DNA of 64,000 nt from Xanthomonas dyei. GTDB taxonomy: Bacteria; Pseudomonadota; Gammaproteobacteria; Xanthomonadales; Xanthomonadaceae. Of this stretch, positions 9,186-18,626 are shown one piece after another. Position 1 is the stretch's first letter. Each line of letters opens with the position of its first letter. The notes beneath the pieces were generated by a model, which saw only the letters and a list, made by a program, of their open reading frames with translations, did no database searches and was not told the origin of the DNA. Position numbers and translations under genes: made by a program. The stretch lies in NCBI RefSeq assembly GCF_002939865.1, contig NZ_MDEE01000019.1, positions 28,715-92,714 of the forward strand, written 5' to 3'.

Positions 9186-11195
9186 ATGTCCCAACTTGCC
9201 ACTGCCAGCATCGAGGCGCTCAGCGAGGGCGGGGCGCTTGCGCGTCAGCTCGATGCGTTTGCGCCGCGCGATGCGCAGTTGCGCCTGACCGGCGCCATCG
9301 CCGAGGCGTTCGAGCAGCGCGACGTGCTGCTGGCCGAGGCCGGCACCGGCACCGGCAAGACCTATGCGTATCTGGTGCCGGCATTGTTGTCCGGGCTCAA
9401 GACCATCGTCTCGACCGGCACACGCGCGCTGCAGGATCAGCTATTCCACCGCGATTTGCCGCGCGTGCGCGCCGCGCTAGGTGTCGGGCTGCGCAGTGCG
9501 CTGTTGAAAGGTCGCGCCAATTACCTGTGCAAATACCGCACCCAACAGGCGCGCGGCGAGCCGCGCTTCGCCACACCCGAACAGGTGTCGCAATTCCAGC
9601 GCATCGTGGCCTGGAGCGGACGCACCCAGTACGGCGACATGGCCGAGATGGACGCCTTGCCGGACGATTCGCCGCTGTTGCCGATGGTGACTTCCACCGT
9701 CGACAACTGCCTGGGCACCGAGTGCCCGTTCTACAGCGAGTGCTTTGTGGTGCAGGCACGCCAGCGTGCGCAGGCCGCCGATCTGGTGGTGGTCAATCAC
9801 CATCTGCTGTTGGCCGACCTGGCGCTCAAGCAGGAAGGCTTCGGCGAGATCCTTCCAGGCGCGCAGGCCTTTGTCATCGACGAAGCGCACCAGCTGCCGG
9901 AGCTGGCAGCCAATTTCTTCGGCGAAAGTTTCGGCATGCGGCCGTGGCAGGAGCTGGCGCGCGATTGCATGGTCGAAGCGCGTCTGGTCGCCGGTGCGCA
10001 GGCCAGTCTGCAAGAGCCGATCCTCGCCCTGGACGAAGCCTTGCGCGGCTTGCGTGCCGGCATGGAAGGCCTGCCGCCGCGCGGCACGCAATGGCGTGCG
10101 CTGGCCAAACCGCAGGTGCGCGAAGGGTTCGATGCGGTGCTGTCGGCGCTGGCGCGGTTGGGCGAATCGCTGCTGCCGTTGCGCGAGGCCTCACCGGGAT
10201 TCGATGGCTGCACCGCACGTGCGCAGGAAGCGCTGAACCGCTTGTCGCGCTGGCTGGGCGAAGACGTGCCGGTGGCGGATTTTGCCGAGGATATGCCGGA
10301 ACAGGGCATCGACAACGATGTGCTCTGGTATGAGCTCAGCCCGCGCGGATTCCGCTGCCAGCGCACGCCGCTGGACGTGTCCGGGCCGCTGCGCGAGCAC
10401 CGCGAAAAATCGCAGGCGGCCTGGGTATTCACCTCGGCCACGCTGGCGGTGGGCGGCGAGTTCGACCATATCGCGCTGCGATTGGGCTTGAACGACCCGG
10501 TGACCTTGCTGCAGCCCAGTCCCTTCGACTGGGAACGTCAGGCGTTGTGCTACCTGCCACCCAATCTGCCCGATCCGGCCGCGCGCGGTTTCGGTACCGC
10601 CTTGATCGCGGCGTTGACCCCGGTGCTGGACGCCTCCAACGGCCGCGCGTTCTTGTTGTTCGCCTCGCACCGCGCGCTGCGCGAAGCGGCCGACGCACTG
10701 CGTGGTGCGCCATGGCCGTTGTTCGTACAGGGCGAAGCGCCGCGCGCCACGCTGCTGCAGCGCTTTCGCGATTCCGGCAATGGCGTGCTGCTGGGGTCGG
10801 CCAGTTTCCGCGAGGGCGTGGACGTGGTCGGCGATGCATTGAGCGTGGTGGTGATCGACAAATTGCCGTTTGCCGCGCCCGACGACCCGGTGTTCGAAGC
10901 GCGCCTGGATGCGATCCGCCGCGAGGGCGGCAACCCGTTCCGCGACGAGCAGTTGCCGCAGGCGGTCATCGCGCTCAAGCAGGGCGTGGGACGGCTGATT
11001 CGCAGCGAGACCGACCGTGGCGTGCTGGTGCTGTGCGACCCGCGCTTGGTCAACAAGAGCTACGGACGCACTTTCATGAAGTCGCTGCCTCCGTTTGCAC
11101 GCACGCGCGAGATTGCCGATGTGCGGGCGTTTTTTGGCGTCGCCGCGCCGCTGGGCGACAATGGCGTGCCGACGTTGCCGTTCGGCGACGGCTGA
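9186..11195 (+). CDS. DinG/YoaA-family iron-sulfur DNA helicase
   Basis: A 669-residue superfamily 2, XPD-like 5'-3' helicase involved in DNA repair and in resolving unusual structures. Motif I is AEAGTGTGKT (about residues 52-61). The four-cysteine Fe-S region includes NYLCKYRTQ and then CLGTECPFYSEC. Motif II is VIDEAHQLPE, and the C-terminal motifs SASFREGVDV and QGVGRLIRSETDRG are present. The length and lack of an N-terminal exonuclease domain fit the YoaA type of Gram-negative bacteria. The ATG at 9186 starts MSQLATASI; codons further upstream are open but not coding-like. tsaB begins 33 bases downstream. Confidence 0.9.
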   Translation: MSQLATASIEALSEGGALARQLDAFAPRDAQLRLTGAIAEAFEQRDVLLAEAGTGTGKTYAYLVPALLSGLKTIVSTGTRALQDQLFHRDLPRVRAALGVGLRSALLKGRANYLCKYRTQQARGEPRFATPEQVSQFQRIVAWSGRTQYGDMAEMDALPDDSPLLPMVTSTVDNCLGTECPFYSECFVVQARQRAQAADLVVVNHHLLLADLALKQEGFGEILPGAQAFVIDEAHQLPELAANFFGESFGMRPWQELARDCMVEARLVAGAQASLQEPILALDEALRGLRAGMEGLPPRGTQWRALAKPQVREGFDAVLSALARLGESLLPLREASPGFDGCTARAQEALNRLSRWLGEDVPVADFAEDMPEQGIDNDVLWYELSPRGFRCQRTPLDVSGPLREHREKSQAAWVFTSATLAVGGEFDHIALRLGLNDPVTLLQPSPFDWERQALCYLPPNLPDPAARGFGTALIAALTPVLDASNGRAFLLFASHRALREAADALRGAPWPLFVQGEAPRATLLQRFRDSGNGVLLGSASFREGVDVVGDALSVVVIDKLPFAAPDDPVFEARLDAIRREGGNPFRDEQLPQAVIALKQGVGRLIRSETDRGVLVLCDPRLVNKSYGRTFMKSLPPFARTREIADVRAFFGVAAPLGDNGVPTLPFGDG

Positions 11196-11227
11196 TCTTT
11201 CTCCTTACTTTCTGTCGCGGTCCTGCC

Positions 11228-11947
11228 ATGAACGTTCTCGCATTCGAAACCTCCACCGAAGCCTGTTCCGTCGCGCTGTCCGTGGACGGGCGCGTCATCG
11301 AGCGTTTCGAACTGGCGCCACGTCGCCATGCGGAACTGGCGTTGCCCTGGGCCGAGCAGTTGCTGGCCGAAGCCGGCATCACGCGGCGTCAGCTCGATGC
11401 GATTGCGGTCAGCCGTGGGCCCGGCGCGTTTACCGGCGTGCGCCTGGCCATCGGCATCGCGCAGGGCATTGCATTGGGTCTGGATCGACCGGTGCTGGCG
11501 GTCTCCACGCTGCAGGTACTGGCGCTGCGTGCGCCTGCCGATACCACGCATGTGCTGGCCTGCATCGATGCGCGCATGGGCGAGGTGTATGCCGGCGTCT
11601 TCGCGCGTCATGGCAATGGGTTTTTGGAACTGGCGCCGGAAGTGGTATGCACGCCCGATACGCTGGTCGTGCCCGAAACACTGCACCGCTTCGCCGGGGT
11701 GGGCACCGGGTTCGCTGCCGCCGATGGTCTGCTGCAGCGGCGTTTCGCAACGCAGTTGAGCAGCGTCGATGCCAGCGCCTTGCCGCACGCCGCCGACCTG
11801 CTCACGCTGGCGGTACCGGCGTTGCAGCGTGGCGAAGGCGTGGCGCCGGAACGCGTGGAACCGGCCTACCTGCGCGATAACGTCGCACTGACGCTGGTCG
11901 AGCAACAGGCCGCACGCGCAGCCAAGGCGGCTGCAGCCGCGCCATGA
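11228..11947 (+). CDS. tsaB: tRNA threonylcarbamoyladenosine synthesis protein TsaB
   Basis: A 239-residue ASKHA-fold partner of TsaD in the complex that makes the t6A37 modification of ANN-decoding tRNAs. The N-terminus MNVLAFETSTEACSVAL and the motif SRGPGAFTGVRLAIGIAQG are diagnostic. The catalytic metal-binding histidines of TsaD are absent, as expected for TsaB. The last codons overlap the next gene by 4 bp (ATGA), indicating translational coupling. Confidence 0.95.
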   Translation: MNVLAFETSTEACSVALSVDGRVIERFELAPRRHAELALPWAEQLLAEAGITRRQLDAIAVSRGPGAFTGVRLAIGIAQGIALGLDRPVLAVSTLQVLALRAPADTTHVLACIDARMGEVYAGVFARHGNGFLELAPEVVCTPDTLVVPETLHRFAGVGTGFAAADGLLQRRFATQLSSVDASALPHAADLLTLAVPALQRGEGVAPERVEPAYLRDNVALTLVEQQAARAAKAAAAAP

Positions 11948-12861
11948 CCCAAGGCGATCTCGAGCGCGCGCGGTTTCGCGGCTGTCTGCTGGGTCTGGCG
12001 GTTGGCGATGCGCTTGGCACCACACTGGAATTCTGCGCGCCCGGCAGCTTTACCCCGATCGACGACATGCGTGGCGGTGGCCCGTTCGCGCTGCGTGCCG
12101 GGCAATGGACCGACGACACCTCGATGGCCTTGTGCCTGGCGCACAGCCTGCTGTATCGGCACGGATTCGATGCCGCCGATCAGATGAATCGCTATTGCAA
12201 TTGGTACCTGCACGGCTACCTCAGCAGCACCGGCAGCTGTTTCGACATCGGCGCCACCGTGCGGCAGGCGCTGGAGCGCTATCTCGATGGCGGCCCGGCC
12301 TTCAGCGGCAGCGAGGACCCGCGCACGGCCGGTAACGGCGCGTTGATGCGGCTGGCGCCGGTGGCGATGTATTACGCGCATCGCCTCGATGAATTGTGCG
12401 CGCGTGCTGCGGACAGTTCGCGCACCACGCATGCCGCCGCCGAAGCGCTGGATGCCTGCCAGCTGTTTGCGCTGCAATTACGCGCTGCGCTGCTCGGTGG
12501 CGATCGTAAGACCGTGCTGCAAACGCAGTGCGAGAGTTTGGTCACGCCGGCAGTGCGCGCATTGGTCACGCGCGACCACGCGGCGGTGCCCGCGGCGCAG
12601 ATCCGCGGCACCGGCTATGTGGTCGATTCGCTGTCGGCCGCGCTTTGGTGTTTTGCCAGCACCGGGACGTTCGCCGATGCGGTGCTGCGCGCGGCCAACC
12701 TGGGCGACGATGCCGATACGACCGCAGCAATCTGCGGTCAGCTCGCGGGTGCGTTTTATGGCGTCGATGGCATCCCCGCCGCCTGGCGCGAGCGGGTGCA
12801 GGACGCGGACGAGATACTGGCATTGGCCGATCGCTTGCACGCCGCAGCGCAGCTTGCCTGA
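11944..12861 (+). CDS. ADP-ribosylglycohydrolase family protein
   Basis: A 305-residue DraG/ARH-fold enzyme predicted to hydrolyse an ADP-ribose linkage on protein or a small molecule. The bimetal-binding signatures are present: GLAVGDALG near the N-terminus, WTDDTSMAL (about residues 57-65), and the C-terminal NLGDDADTTAAICGQLAG. No signal peptide is visible, so it is cytoplasmic. It overlaps tsaB by 4 bp and is presumably co-transcribed with it. The substrate cannot be told from sequence, and no ADP-ribosyltransferase gene is nearby. Confidence 0.85.
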   Translation: MTQGDLERARFRGCLLGLAVGDALGTTLEFCAPGSFTPIDDMRGGGPFALRAGQWTDDTSMALCLAHSLLYRHGFDAADQMNRYCNWYLHGYLSSTGSCFDIGATVRQALERYLDGGPAFSGSEDPRTAGNGALMRLAPVAMYYAHRLDELCARAADSSRTTHAAAEALDACQLFALQLRAALLGGDRKTVLQTQCESLVTPAVRALVTRDHAAVPAAQIRGTGYVVDSLSAALWCFASTGTFADAVLRAANLGDDADTTAAICGQLAGAFYGVDGIPAAWRERVQDADEILALADRLHAAAQLA

Positions 12862-13066
12862 TTCACGCCTTGGTGGGATGGGCTGACAGCTGCGGCAGAC
12901 CGCGACCGGTTTGAAGGTTGAATGCGCGCGGCTCAGTCGACGCCGGGCGAGGTAGGCTTGCCGGCCTGCAGGCCGTGCAAGCGCGAAGAAGCAACACACC
13001 GGCATCGCGCCCGAATTGCAAACCATCGAATGACCCGGCACAGCTCGGTCGCGCCCCACCGCACCC

Positions 13067-13942
13067 TCAGCGATCGTCGTGCAGCTCGCCGCCGGGCAGG
13101 AACAGCCAGGTGCGGGTGACTTCCAGAATGTCCACGTCGTCCTTGGTCCTGGGCAGGGGCGGGAACGGCTGGGCCAACTGCACCACGCGCAGCGCGGCAT
13201 CGTCCAGCGCCGGCACGCCGCTGGAGATCAGCACGCGGCTGCTTTCCACGCTGCCGTCGCGGCGTACGCCCACGCTGATGACCACCTTGCCGCCCAGCCG
13301 GCGCCGACGCGCCTCGTCCGGATAATTCAGGTTGCCCACGCGCTCGGCCCGATCCACCCAGGCGCGCAGATAGTTGGCGTAGGCGTATTCGCGGGTGCTG
13401 GCAGAGACGAACTTGCGGTTGGGACGCTTGGCGTATTGCTCCGAGCGCAGATGCACCTCGGCCGCAAGCCGGGCCATTTCCGCGTCGCGCTGCACGCGTT
13501 GCGCATCGGCCGGGGTGAGCGGGTCGGTCTGCGGATTGGGTTGCGGCGTCGGCACCGCCTGCTCGCCACGACGGCTGCTCACCACGCGGGTCTGGGTCGG
13601 CTCCGGGGCCTGCACACTGGTTGCGCGCTGGGCCTGCGGGGCGAGCCCGGTGCGGTCCTGAGGCACCACGCCGGGCTGGCTGTCGCGCGGGCGCTGGGCG
13701 GTGTCGTGGTTGCCGCCACCCTGCTGATTGGCCTGGGCCAGGAAGTCGGCCTGCTTGGGCGTCAACGGCGTGCTGGTCTGGCTGAAGATCACGTCCAGCG
13801 TCGGCACCAGCGGTGCGTCTTCACTGACCGTGAAGCCCACGCCCAGGATCAGCGCGGCGTGCAGCAACAACGAAATCACCAGCATCGCGCTCATGCGCTG
13901 GCGTTCGTCCATCGCTGCAGGCTGCGCCGCGGCCGTGCTCAT
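13067..13942 (-). CDS. TonB-family energy transducer (TonB3-like, pilus-linked)
   Basis: A 291-residue protein with an N-terminal transmembrane helix (about residues 20-37, LVISLLLHAALILGVGF), a long Gln/Pro-rich periplasmic spacer and a C-terminal TonB domain (about from residue 190: YPDEARRRRLGGKVVISVGV, then FPPLP). It overlaps gshB by 4 bp and lies next to pilG. The order tonB-gshB-pilG matches the Pseudomonas aeruginosa tonB3 locus (PA0406-PA0408), where TonB3 is needed for twitching. A role in pilus function rather than iron uptake is therefore likely here, by synteny. Confidence 0.85.
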   Translation of the reverse strand: MSTAAAQPAAMDERQRMSAMLVISLLLHAALILGVGFTVSEDAPLVPTLDVIFSQTSTPLTPKQADFLAQANQQGGGNHDTAQRPRDSQPGVVPQDRTGLAPQAQRATSVQAPEPTQTRVVSSRRGEQAVPTPQPNPQTDPLTPADAQRVQRDAEMARLAAEVHLRSEQYAKRPNRKFVSASTREYAYANYLRAWVDRAERVGNLNYPDEARRRRLGGKVVISVGVRRDGSVESSRVLISSGVPALDDAALRVVQLAQPFPPLPRTKDDVDILEVTRTWLFLPGGELHDDR

Positions 13943-14889
13943 TGCGCAGCGCCGGCCTCGATCGCGTCGAACAGCAGCCCGGCGATGTTCAGGCCGAACT
14001 GCGCATCCAGCTCGCGCACGCAGGTGGGGCTGGTGACGTTGACCTCGGTCAGGTAATCGCCGATCACGTCCAGGCCGACAAAGCGCATGCCGCGCCGGCG
14101 CATTTCCGGGCCCACCTGCGCAGCGATCCAGCGGTCGCGCTCGGACAGGGGCCGGCCTTCGCCCCGCCCGCCGGCGGCCAGGTTGCCGCGGAATTCATCG
14201 CCCTGCGGAATCCGCGCCAGGCAGTAGTCCACCGGCTCGCCATCCACCAGCAGGATGCGCTTGTCGCCGGCGGTGATGTCGGGGATGAAGCGCTGCGCCA
14301 GGGTCAGCTTGCGGTTGCCGTCGGTCAGCGTCTCCAGGATCACGTTGAGATTGGGGTCGCCGGTGCCGCTGCGGAAGATCGAACGCCCGCCCATGCCATC
14401 CAGCGGCTTGAGCACCGCCTGACCGTGTTCCAGCACGAAGGCCTTCAGCGCGGCCGCATCGCGGCTGACCAGGGTCGGCGGGCAGCACTGCGGGAACAGC
14501 AGCGCCGCCAGTTTCTCGTTGTAGTCGCGCAGACCCTGCGGGTCGTTGACGATCTGCGCGCCGGCGCGCTGCGCCACGCTCAACACCTGGGTGTCGTAGA
14601 CGAACTCGGCATCCACCGGCGGGTCCTTGCGCATCAGCACCACCTGGCCGGGCCCGAACGTCAGTTCGGCGAACTCGCCCAGGGTGAACCAGCCGGCCTT
14701 GTCCTCACGCACGCTCAGTGGCGCGACCTGCGCCACCGCGCGGCCTTCGCGCAGGCTGAGCCCGCCCGGACGTACATAATGCAAACGATGACCACGGCGC
14801 TGGGCTTCCAGCAGCATGGCGAAGGTGGTGTCTTTGGCGATCTTGATGGAGGCGATGGGATCCATCACCACAACGACGTCGAGTGACAT
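13939..14889 (-). CDS. gshB: Glutathione synthetase
   Basis: A 316-residue ATP-grasp enzyme adding glycine to gamma-glutamylcysteine. It begins MSLDVVVVMDPIASIKIAKD. The ATP-grasp elements are visible as VLKPLDGMGGRSIF, followed by LLVDGEPVDYCLARIPQG and a C-terminal VGLDVIGDYLTEVNVTSP. The ATG at 14889 is preferred: AAGG lies upstream and it matches the usual GshB N-terminus, although the frame stays open for another 128 codons. It is the first gene of a two-gene operon with the TonB-like gene and divergent from pilG. Confidence 0.95.
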   Translation of the reverse strand: MSLDVVVVMDPIASIKIAKDTTFAMLLEAQRRGHRLHYVRPGGLSLREGRAVAQVAPLSVREDKAGWFTLGEFAELTFGPGQVVLMRKDPPVDAEFVYDTQVLSVAQRAGAQIVNDPQGLRDYNEKLAALLFPQCCPPTLVSRDAAALKAFVLEHGQAVLKPLDGMGGRSIFRSGTGDPNLNVILETLTDGNRKLTLAQRFIPDITAGDKRILLVDGEPVDYCLARIPQGDEFRGNLAAGGRGEGRPLSERDRWIAAQVGPEMRRRGMRFVGLDVIGDYLTEVNVTSPTCVRELDAQFGLNIAGLLFDAIEAGAAQ

Positions 14890-15125
14890 GGGGCTAAACC
14901 TTTCGAACAAGCTGCCGATGGTAACTTCAAGCGGTGGGCGATGGCGTGCCCGGCGGGTCGTAGTGCGCGACTTGCCGGTCCGGAGGCACCCAGACGCGGT
15001 CGGAACGTCCGCCTGGCGGGGCCCCGGCAATGCGCCCTTGACAGTCAATGCGGGTCTTGGGATATACATGCAGTTTCGTAGCGACGTCGGAAGGGATGAA
15101 GCGTTGCGCGTCCGGGGATATTTGC

Positions 15126-15527
15126 ATGAGTGAAAACATTGCTGCGGGTGGGGAACTCGCAGGACTGAAGGTGATGGTGATCGATGATTCGAAGACCATT
15201 CGCCGCACCGCCGAAACGCTGCTGAAGCGGGAAGGTTGTGAAGTAGTGACAGCGACGGATGGTTTCGAGGCACTGGCCAAAATTGCGGACCAGCAACCTC
15301 AGATCATTTTTGTCGACATCATGATGCCGCGCCTGGATGGGTACCAGACGTGTGCGTTGATCAAGGGCAACCAGCTCTTCAAGTCGACGCCGGTGATCAT
15401 GTTGTCTTCCAAGGATGGCCTGTTCGACAAGGCACGCGGCCGCATCGTCGGCTCCGAGCAATATCTGACCAAGCCATTCACCCGTGAAGAACTACTGAGC
15501 GCGATCCGCACGTACGTCCACGCCTGA
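15126..15527 (+). CDS. pilG: Twitching motility response regulator PilG
   Basis: A 133-residue single-domain receiver of the Pil-Chp system that controls type IV pilus extension and cAMP-linked surface responses. The acidic pocket is VIDDS, the phospho-acceptor is Asp64 in FVDIMMP, and the signalling residues are in MLSSKDG and YLTKPF. The ATG at 15126 (MSENIAAGGE) is chosen after CCGGGGAT; the longer upstream open frame is not coding-like. First gene of the operon pilG-H-I-J-chpA-chpB-like-chpC. Confidence 0.95.
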   Translation: MSENIAAGGELAGLKVMVIDDSKTIRRTAETLLKREGCEVVTATDGFEALAKIADQQPQIIFVDIMMPRLDGYQTCALIKGNQLFKSTPVIMLSSKDGLFDKARGRIVGSEQYLTKPFTREELLSAIRTYVHA

Positions 15528-15544
15528 CCAGGGGGAAAGGCAAC

Positions 15545-15907
15545 ATGGCTCGAATTATATTGATCGAGGACTCGCCCACCGATCGGGCAGTCTTCAGTCA
15601 ATGGCTGGAAAAAGCTGGCCATACGGTCGTCGCCACCGACAACGCCGAAGCGGGACTTGAGCTGATTCGCAGCCAGGCGCCCGATCTGGTGCTGATGGAT
15701 GTGGTGCTGCCAGGTATGAGCGGCTTCCAGGCAACGCGTGCACTTGCACGCGACCAGGCCACCAAGGACATCCCCGTGCTGCTGGTCAGCACCAAGGGCA
15801 TGGAAACCGACAAGGCATGGGGTTTGCGACAAGGTGCCAGCGACTACATCGTCAAGCCACCGCGCGAAGACGATCTGATCGCTCGCATCAAACAACTGGT
15901 GCGTTGA
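15545..15907 (+). CDS. pilH: Twitching motility response regulator PilH
   Basis: A 120-residue single receiver domain: IEDSPTD, the phospho-acceptor Asp52 in LMDVVLP, then LLVSTKGMETD and YIVKPP. PilH acts alongside PilG, generally opposing it as a phosphate sink or retraction-side output. A GGGGGAAAGG purine tract precedes the ATG. The stop codon overlaps the pilI start by one base (TGATG). Confidence 0.95.
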   Translation: MARIILIEDSPTDRAVFSQWLEKAGHTVVATDNAEAGLELIRSQAPDLVLMDVVLPGMSGFQATRALARDQATKDIPVLLVSTKGMETDKAWGLRQGASDYIVKPPREDDLIARIKQLVR

Positions 15908-16437
15908 TGCGCTCTCCATTCGATATTCTTGAAGACTACGAGCGTCGTAGTCTTGCGCACGCCACGCCGCTGCCGGAACGTCAGTTCTCGGTCGATATCT
16001 GGCGTGGCGTCGGTTATCGCGTCGGTACCCGGCGACTGGTGTCGGATTTCCGCGAGGTGGCGGAAATCGTGCCGATGCCGCCGGTGACGCCGGTGCCCGG
16101 CGGGCAGCCCTGGTTGCTGGGTGTGGGCAACCTGCGTGGCAACCTGTTTCCGGTGATCGACCTGAAGCAGTTCCTGGAGGGCCGTCGCACGGTGCTGCAG
16201 GAAGGCCAGCGTGTGCTGATCATGCGTCAGAGCGGCGGCGACGTCGCGCTGACCATCGATGAGCTGTACGGCCAGCGCAGCTTCGAACAGTCCCAGGCGG
16301 TCGAACCCGGCGAGTTGGCCCAGGGCCGCTACGCGCACTTCATCGATCGTGCCTTCCGCAACGAGACGCAGGACTGGGGTGTGTTCTCCCTGGCGTTGCT
16401 GTCGCGCACTCCTGAATTCCGGCAGGCCGCGGCCTAA
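15907..16437 (+). CDS. pilI: CheW-like coupling protein PilI
   Basis: A 176-residue CheW-domain adaptor linking the receptor PilJ to the kinase ChpA. The CheW fold is seen in REVAEIVPMPPVTPVPGGQPW, then LGVGNLRGNLFPVIDLKQFL. It starts at the ATG overlapping the pilH stop and ends 39 bases before pilJ. Confidence 0.9.
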   Translation: MRSPFDILEDYERRSLAHATPLPERQFSVDIWRGVGYRVGTRRLVSDFREVAEIVPMPPVTPVPGGQPWLLGVGNLRGNLFPVIDLKQFLEGRRTVLQEGQRVLIMRQSGGDVALTIDELYGQRSFEQSQAVEPGELAQGRYAHFIDRAFRNETQDWGVFSLALLSRTPEFRQAAA

Positions 16438-16476
16438 GCCGCGACCCCGCCACGTCATACAGATCGAGGTCGAACC

Positions 16477-18513
16477 ATGAGTACCGCCCCGGACGCCCGC
16501 AAGACCAACAAGCTCGGCAGCGTCAGCACCAGCTTCTGGCTTGGCTTGCTGGTGTTGTCGATGATCGTGTTTGGCGCCAATACCGGCGTCGCGACCTGGC
16601 AAGGCAGTCGTCTTGCCGGTGCCGGCACCGGCGCGGCCGACTTGCAGGTGCTCTCGCAGCAGCTGGCCAACTACGGCCGCGAAGCGGTGTCCGGCGATGC
16701 CAAGGCGTTTGCGGCCTTCAAGGAAACCAAGGGCCGCATCGACAGCACGGTGAGCGAACTGGATGGCCGCTACGGCCAGGAAGGCTCGGTAGCCAGTTCG
16801 ATGGCGCAGCTCAAGGCGACCTGGGTGCCGCTCAGCAAGAACGCCGACCAGGTCATCGCCAGCGAACCGGCGGTGCTCGGTCTGGCCGGCAACGCCGAAC
16901 GCTTTTCCGGCAGCGTGCCGCAGCTGCAGGCGCAGTTGAATGAGGTGGTGCGTGCGATGACGGTCAGCGGCGCACCCGCATCGCAGATCTACAACACGCT
17001 GCAGCAGGTCGTGGTTGCCGGCACCATGGCGCGCCGGGTCACTGAAATGCGCGCCGGTGGCGCCAATGCCGCTGCCTCGGGCGACGCGCTGGCGCGCGAC
17101 TCGGTGGTGTTCACGCAGATGCTGGAAGGCCTGCGCGCAGGTAACGACGAACTCGGCATCGCCGCGGTGCGCAACCCGGCCGCGCTGTCGGCGCTGGAGC
17201 AATCGCAGGCGCAGTGGACGACGATGAAGAAGGACGTCGACGCCATCCTCGCCAGCTCGCGCAACCTGTTCGCTGCGCAGTCGTCGGCCGCGGCGCTGAC
17301 CGCCGGCTCCAACAAGATGCTCGACGACAGCAAGAAGCTGTTCGATGCGTTTTCCGCGTTCGGTTCGGTGCGCGATACGCGCCTGTTTCCGAACTTCTGG
17401 CTCGGCGTGGTCTCCGGCCTGATCGCGTTGCTGGCCATCATCGGTTTCGTGTGGAGCTCGGTGCGCGTGCGGACCCGCGAGCAGGACGTGCGCTACCAGG
17501 CACAGGTGGAATTCAACAGCCGTAACCAGCAGGCGATTATGCGGTTGCTGGACGAAATCAGCTCGCTCGGTGAAGGCGATCTGACCGTCAAGGCCTCGGT
17601 GACCGAAGACATGACCGGCGCCATCGCAGACGCCATCAACTACGCCGTGGACGAGCTGCGCCACCTGGTGACCACCATCAACGACACCTCGGCCAAGGTG
17701 GCCGTGTCGACCCAGGAAACCCAGGCCACTGCGATGCAGCTGGCCGAAGCCGCCGGCCAGCAGGCCAACCAGATCACCACCGCGTCCGAGCGCATCAGCG
17801 AAATCGCTGCCAGCATCGAACAGGTGTCGCGCAACTCCACCGAGTCGGCCGAAGTGGCGCAGCGCTCGGTGGTCATCGCCGCCGAAGGTGCCGGGGTGGT
17901 GCGCGAGACGATTCAGGGCATGGACCAGATTCGCGACCAGATCCAGGAAACCTCCAAGCGCATCAAGCGCCTGGGCGAATCGACCCAGGAAATCGGCTCG
18001 ATCGTGGAACTGATCAACGACATTTCCGAGCAGACCAACATCCTGGCGCTCAACGCCGCGGTGCAGGCAGCCTCGGCAGGCGAAGCCGGTCGCGGTTTCG
18101 CCGTGGTGGCCGACGAAGTGCAACGCCTGGCCGAACGCACCTCCGGTGCGACGCGCCGGATCGAAGCTCTGGTGCAGACCATTCAGGCCGATACCAACGA
18201 GGCGGTCAGTTCGATGGAGCAGACCACCTCCGAAGTGGTGTCCGGTGCACGCCTGGCCGAAGATGCCGGCACCGCGCTGACCGAAATCGAGCGCGTGTCC
18301 AACGCACTGAACAACTTGATTAAGAACATCTCCATCGCCGCACACCAGCAGTCGGCGGCGGCGACGGATATCACACAGACCATGGGCGTGATCCGTCAGA
18401 TCACCAGCCAGACATCGCAGGGTGCGGAACAGACGGCCGAGTCGATCGGCAACCTGGCTCAGCTCGCTGCCGATCTGCGCCGTTCGGTCGCCGACTTCAA
18501 GCTGCCGGCGTGA
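16477..18513 (+). CDS. pilJ: Methyl-accepting chemotaxis-type receptor PilJ
   Basis: The inner-membrane receptor (678 residues) of the pilus chemosensory system. Two transmembrane helices (about residues 17-37 and 306-328) flank a helical periplasmic sensor. A HAMP-like region follows, then a long cytoplasmic coiled coil with the conserved tip QTNILALNAAVQAASAGE at about residue 518. The tip contacts PilI/ChpC and ChpA. Only 113 bases separate its stop from chpA, so the methyltransferase gene pilK, found at this place in Pseudomonas, is missing. Confidence 0.95.
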   Translation: MSTAPDARKTNKLGSVSTSFWLGLLVLSMIVFGANTGVATWQGSRLAGAGTGAADLQVLSQQLANYGREAVSGDAKAFAAFKETKGRIDSTVSELDGRYGQEGSVASSMAQLKATWVPLSKNADQVIASEPAVLGLAGNAERFSGSVPQLQAQLNEVVRAMTVSGAPASQIYNTLQQVVVAGTMARRVTEMRAGGANAAASGDALARDSVVFTQMLEGLRAGNDELGIAAVRNPAALSALEQSQAQWTTMKKDVDAILASSRNLFAAQSSAAALTAGSNKMLDDSKKLFDAFSAFGSVRDTRLFPNFWLGVVSGLIALLAIIGFVWSSVRVRTREQDVRYQAQVEFNSRNQQAIMRLLDEISSLGEGDLTVKASVTEDMTGAIADAINYAVDELRHLVTTINDTSAKVAVSTQETQATAMQLAEAAGQQANQITTASERISEIAASIEQVSRNSTESAEVAQRSVVIAAEGAGVVRETIQGMDQIRDQIQETSKRIKRLGESTQEIGSIVELINDISEQTNILALNAAVQAASAGEAGRGFAVVADEVQRLAERTSGATRRIEALVQTIQADTNEAVSSMEQTTSEVVSGARLAEDAGTALTEIERVSNALNNLIKNISIAAHQQSAAATDITQTMGVIRQITSQTSQGAEQTAESIGNLAQLAADLRRSVADFKLPA

Positions 18514-18626
18514 CCACGACGCGGAACGGGAAAGGATCAGCAGATGGCGCGTAGTCGCATTACGTCGATGCAGGAAGTGACCGGTGACCGCGCAAGCGGT
18601 GAGCCGGCCGTTGTCAGGGGGCTGCA

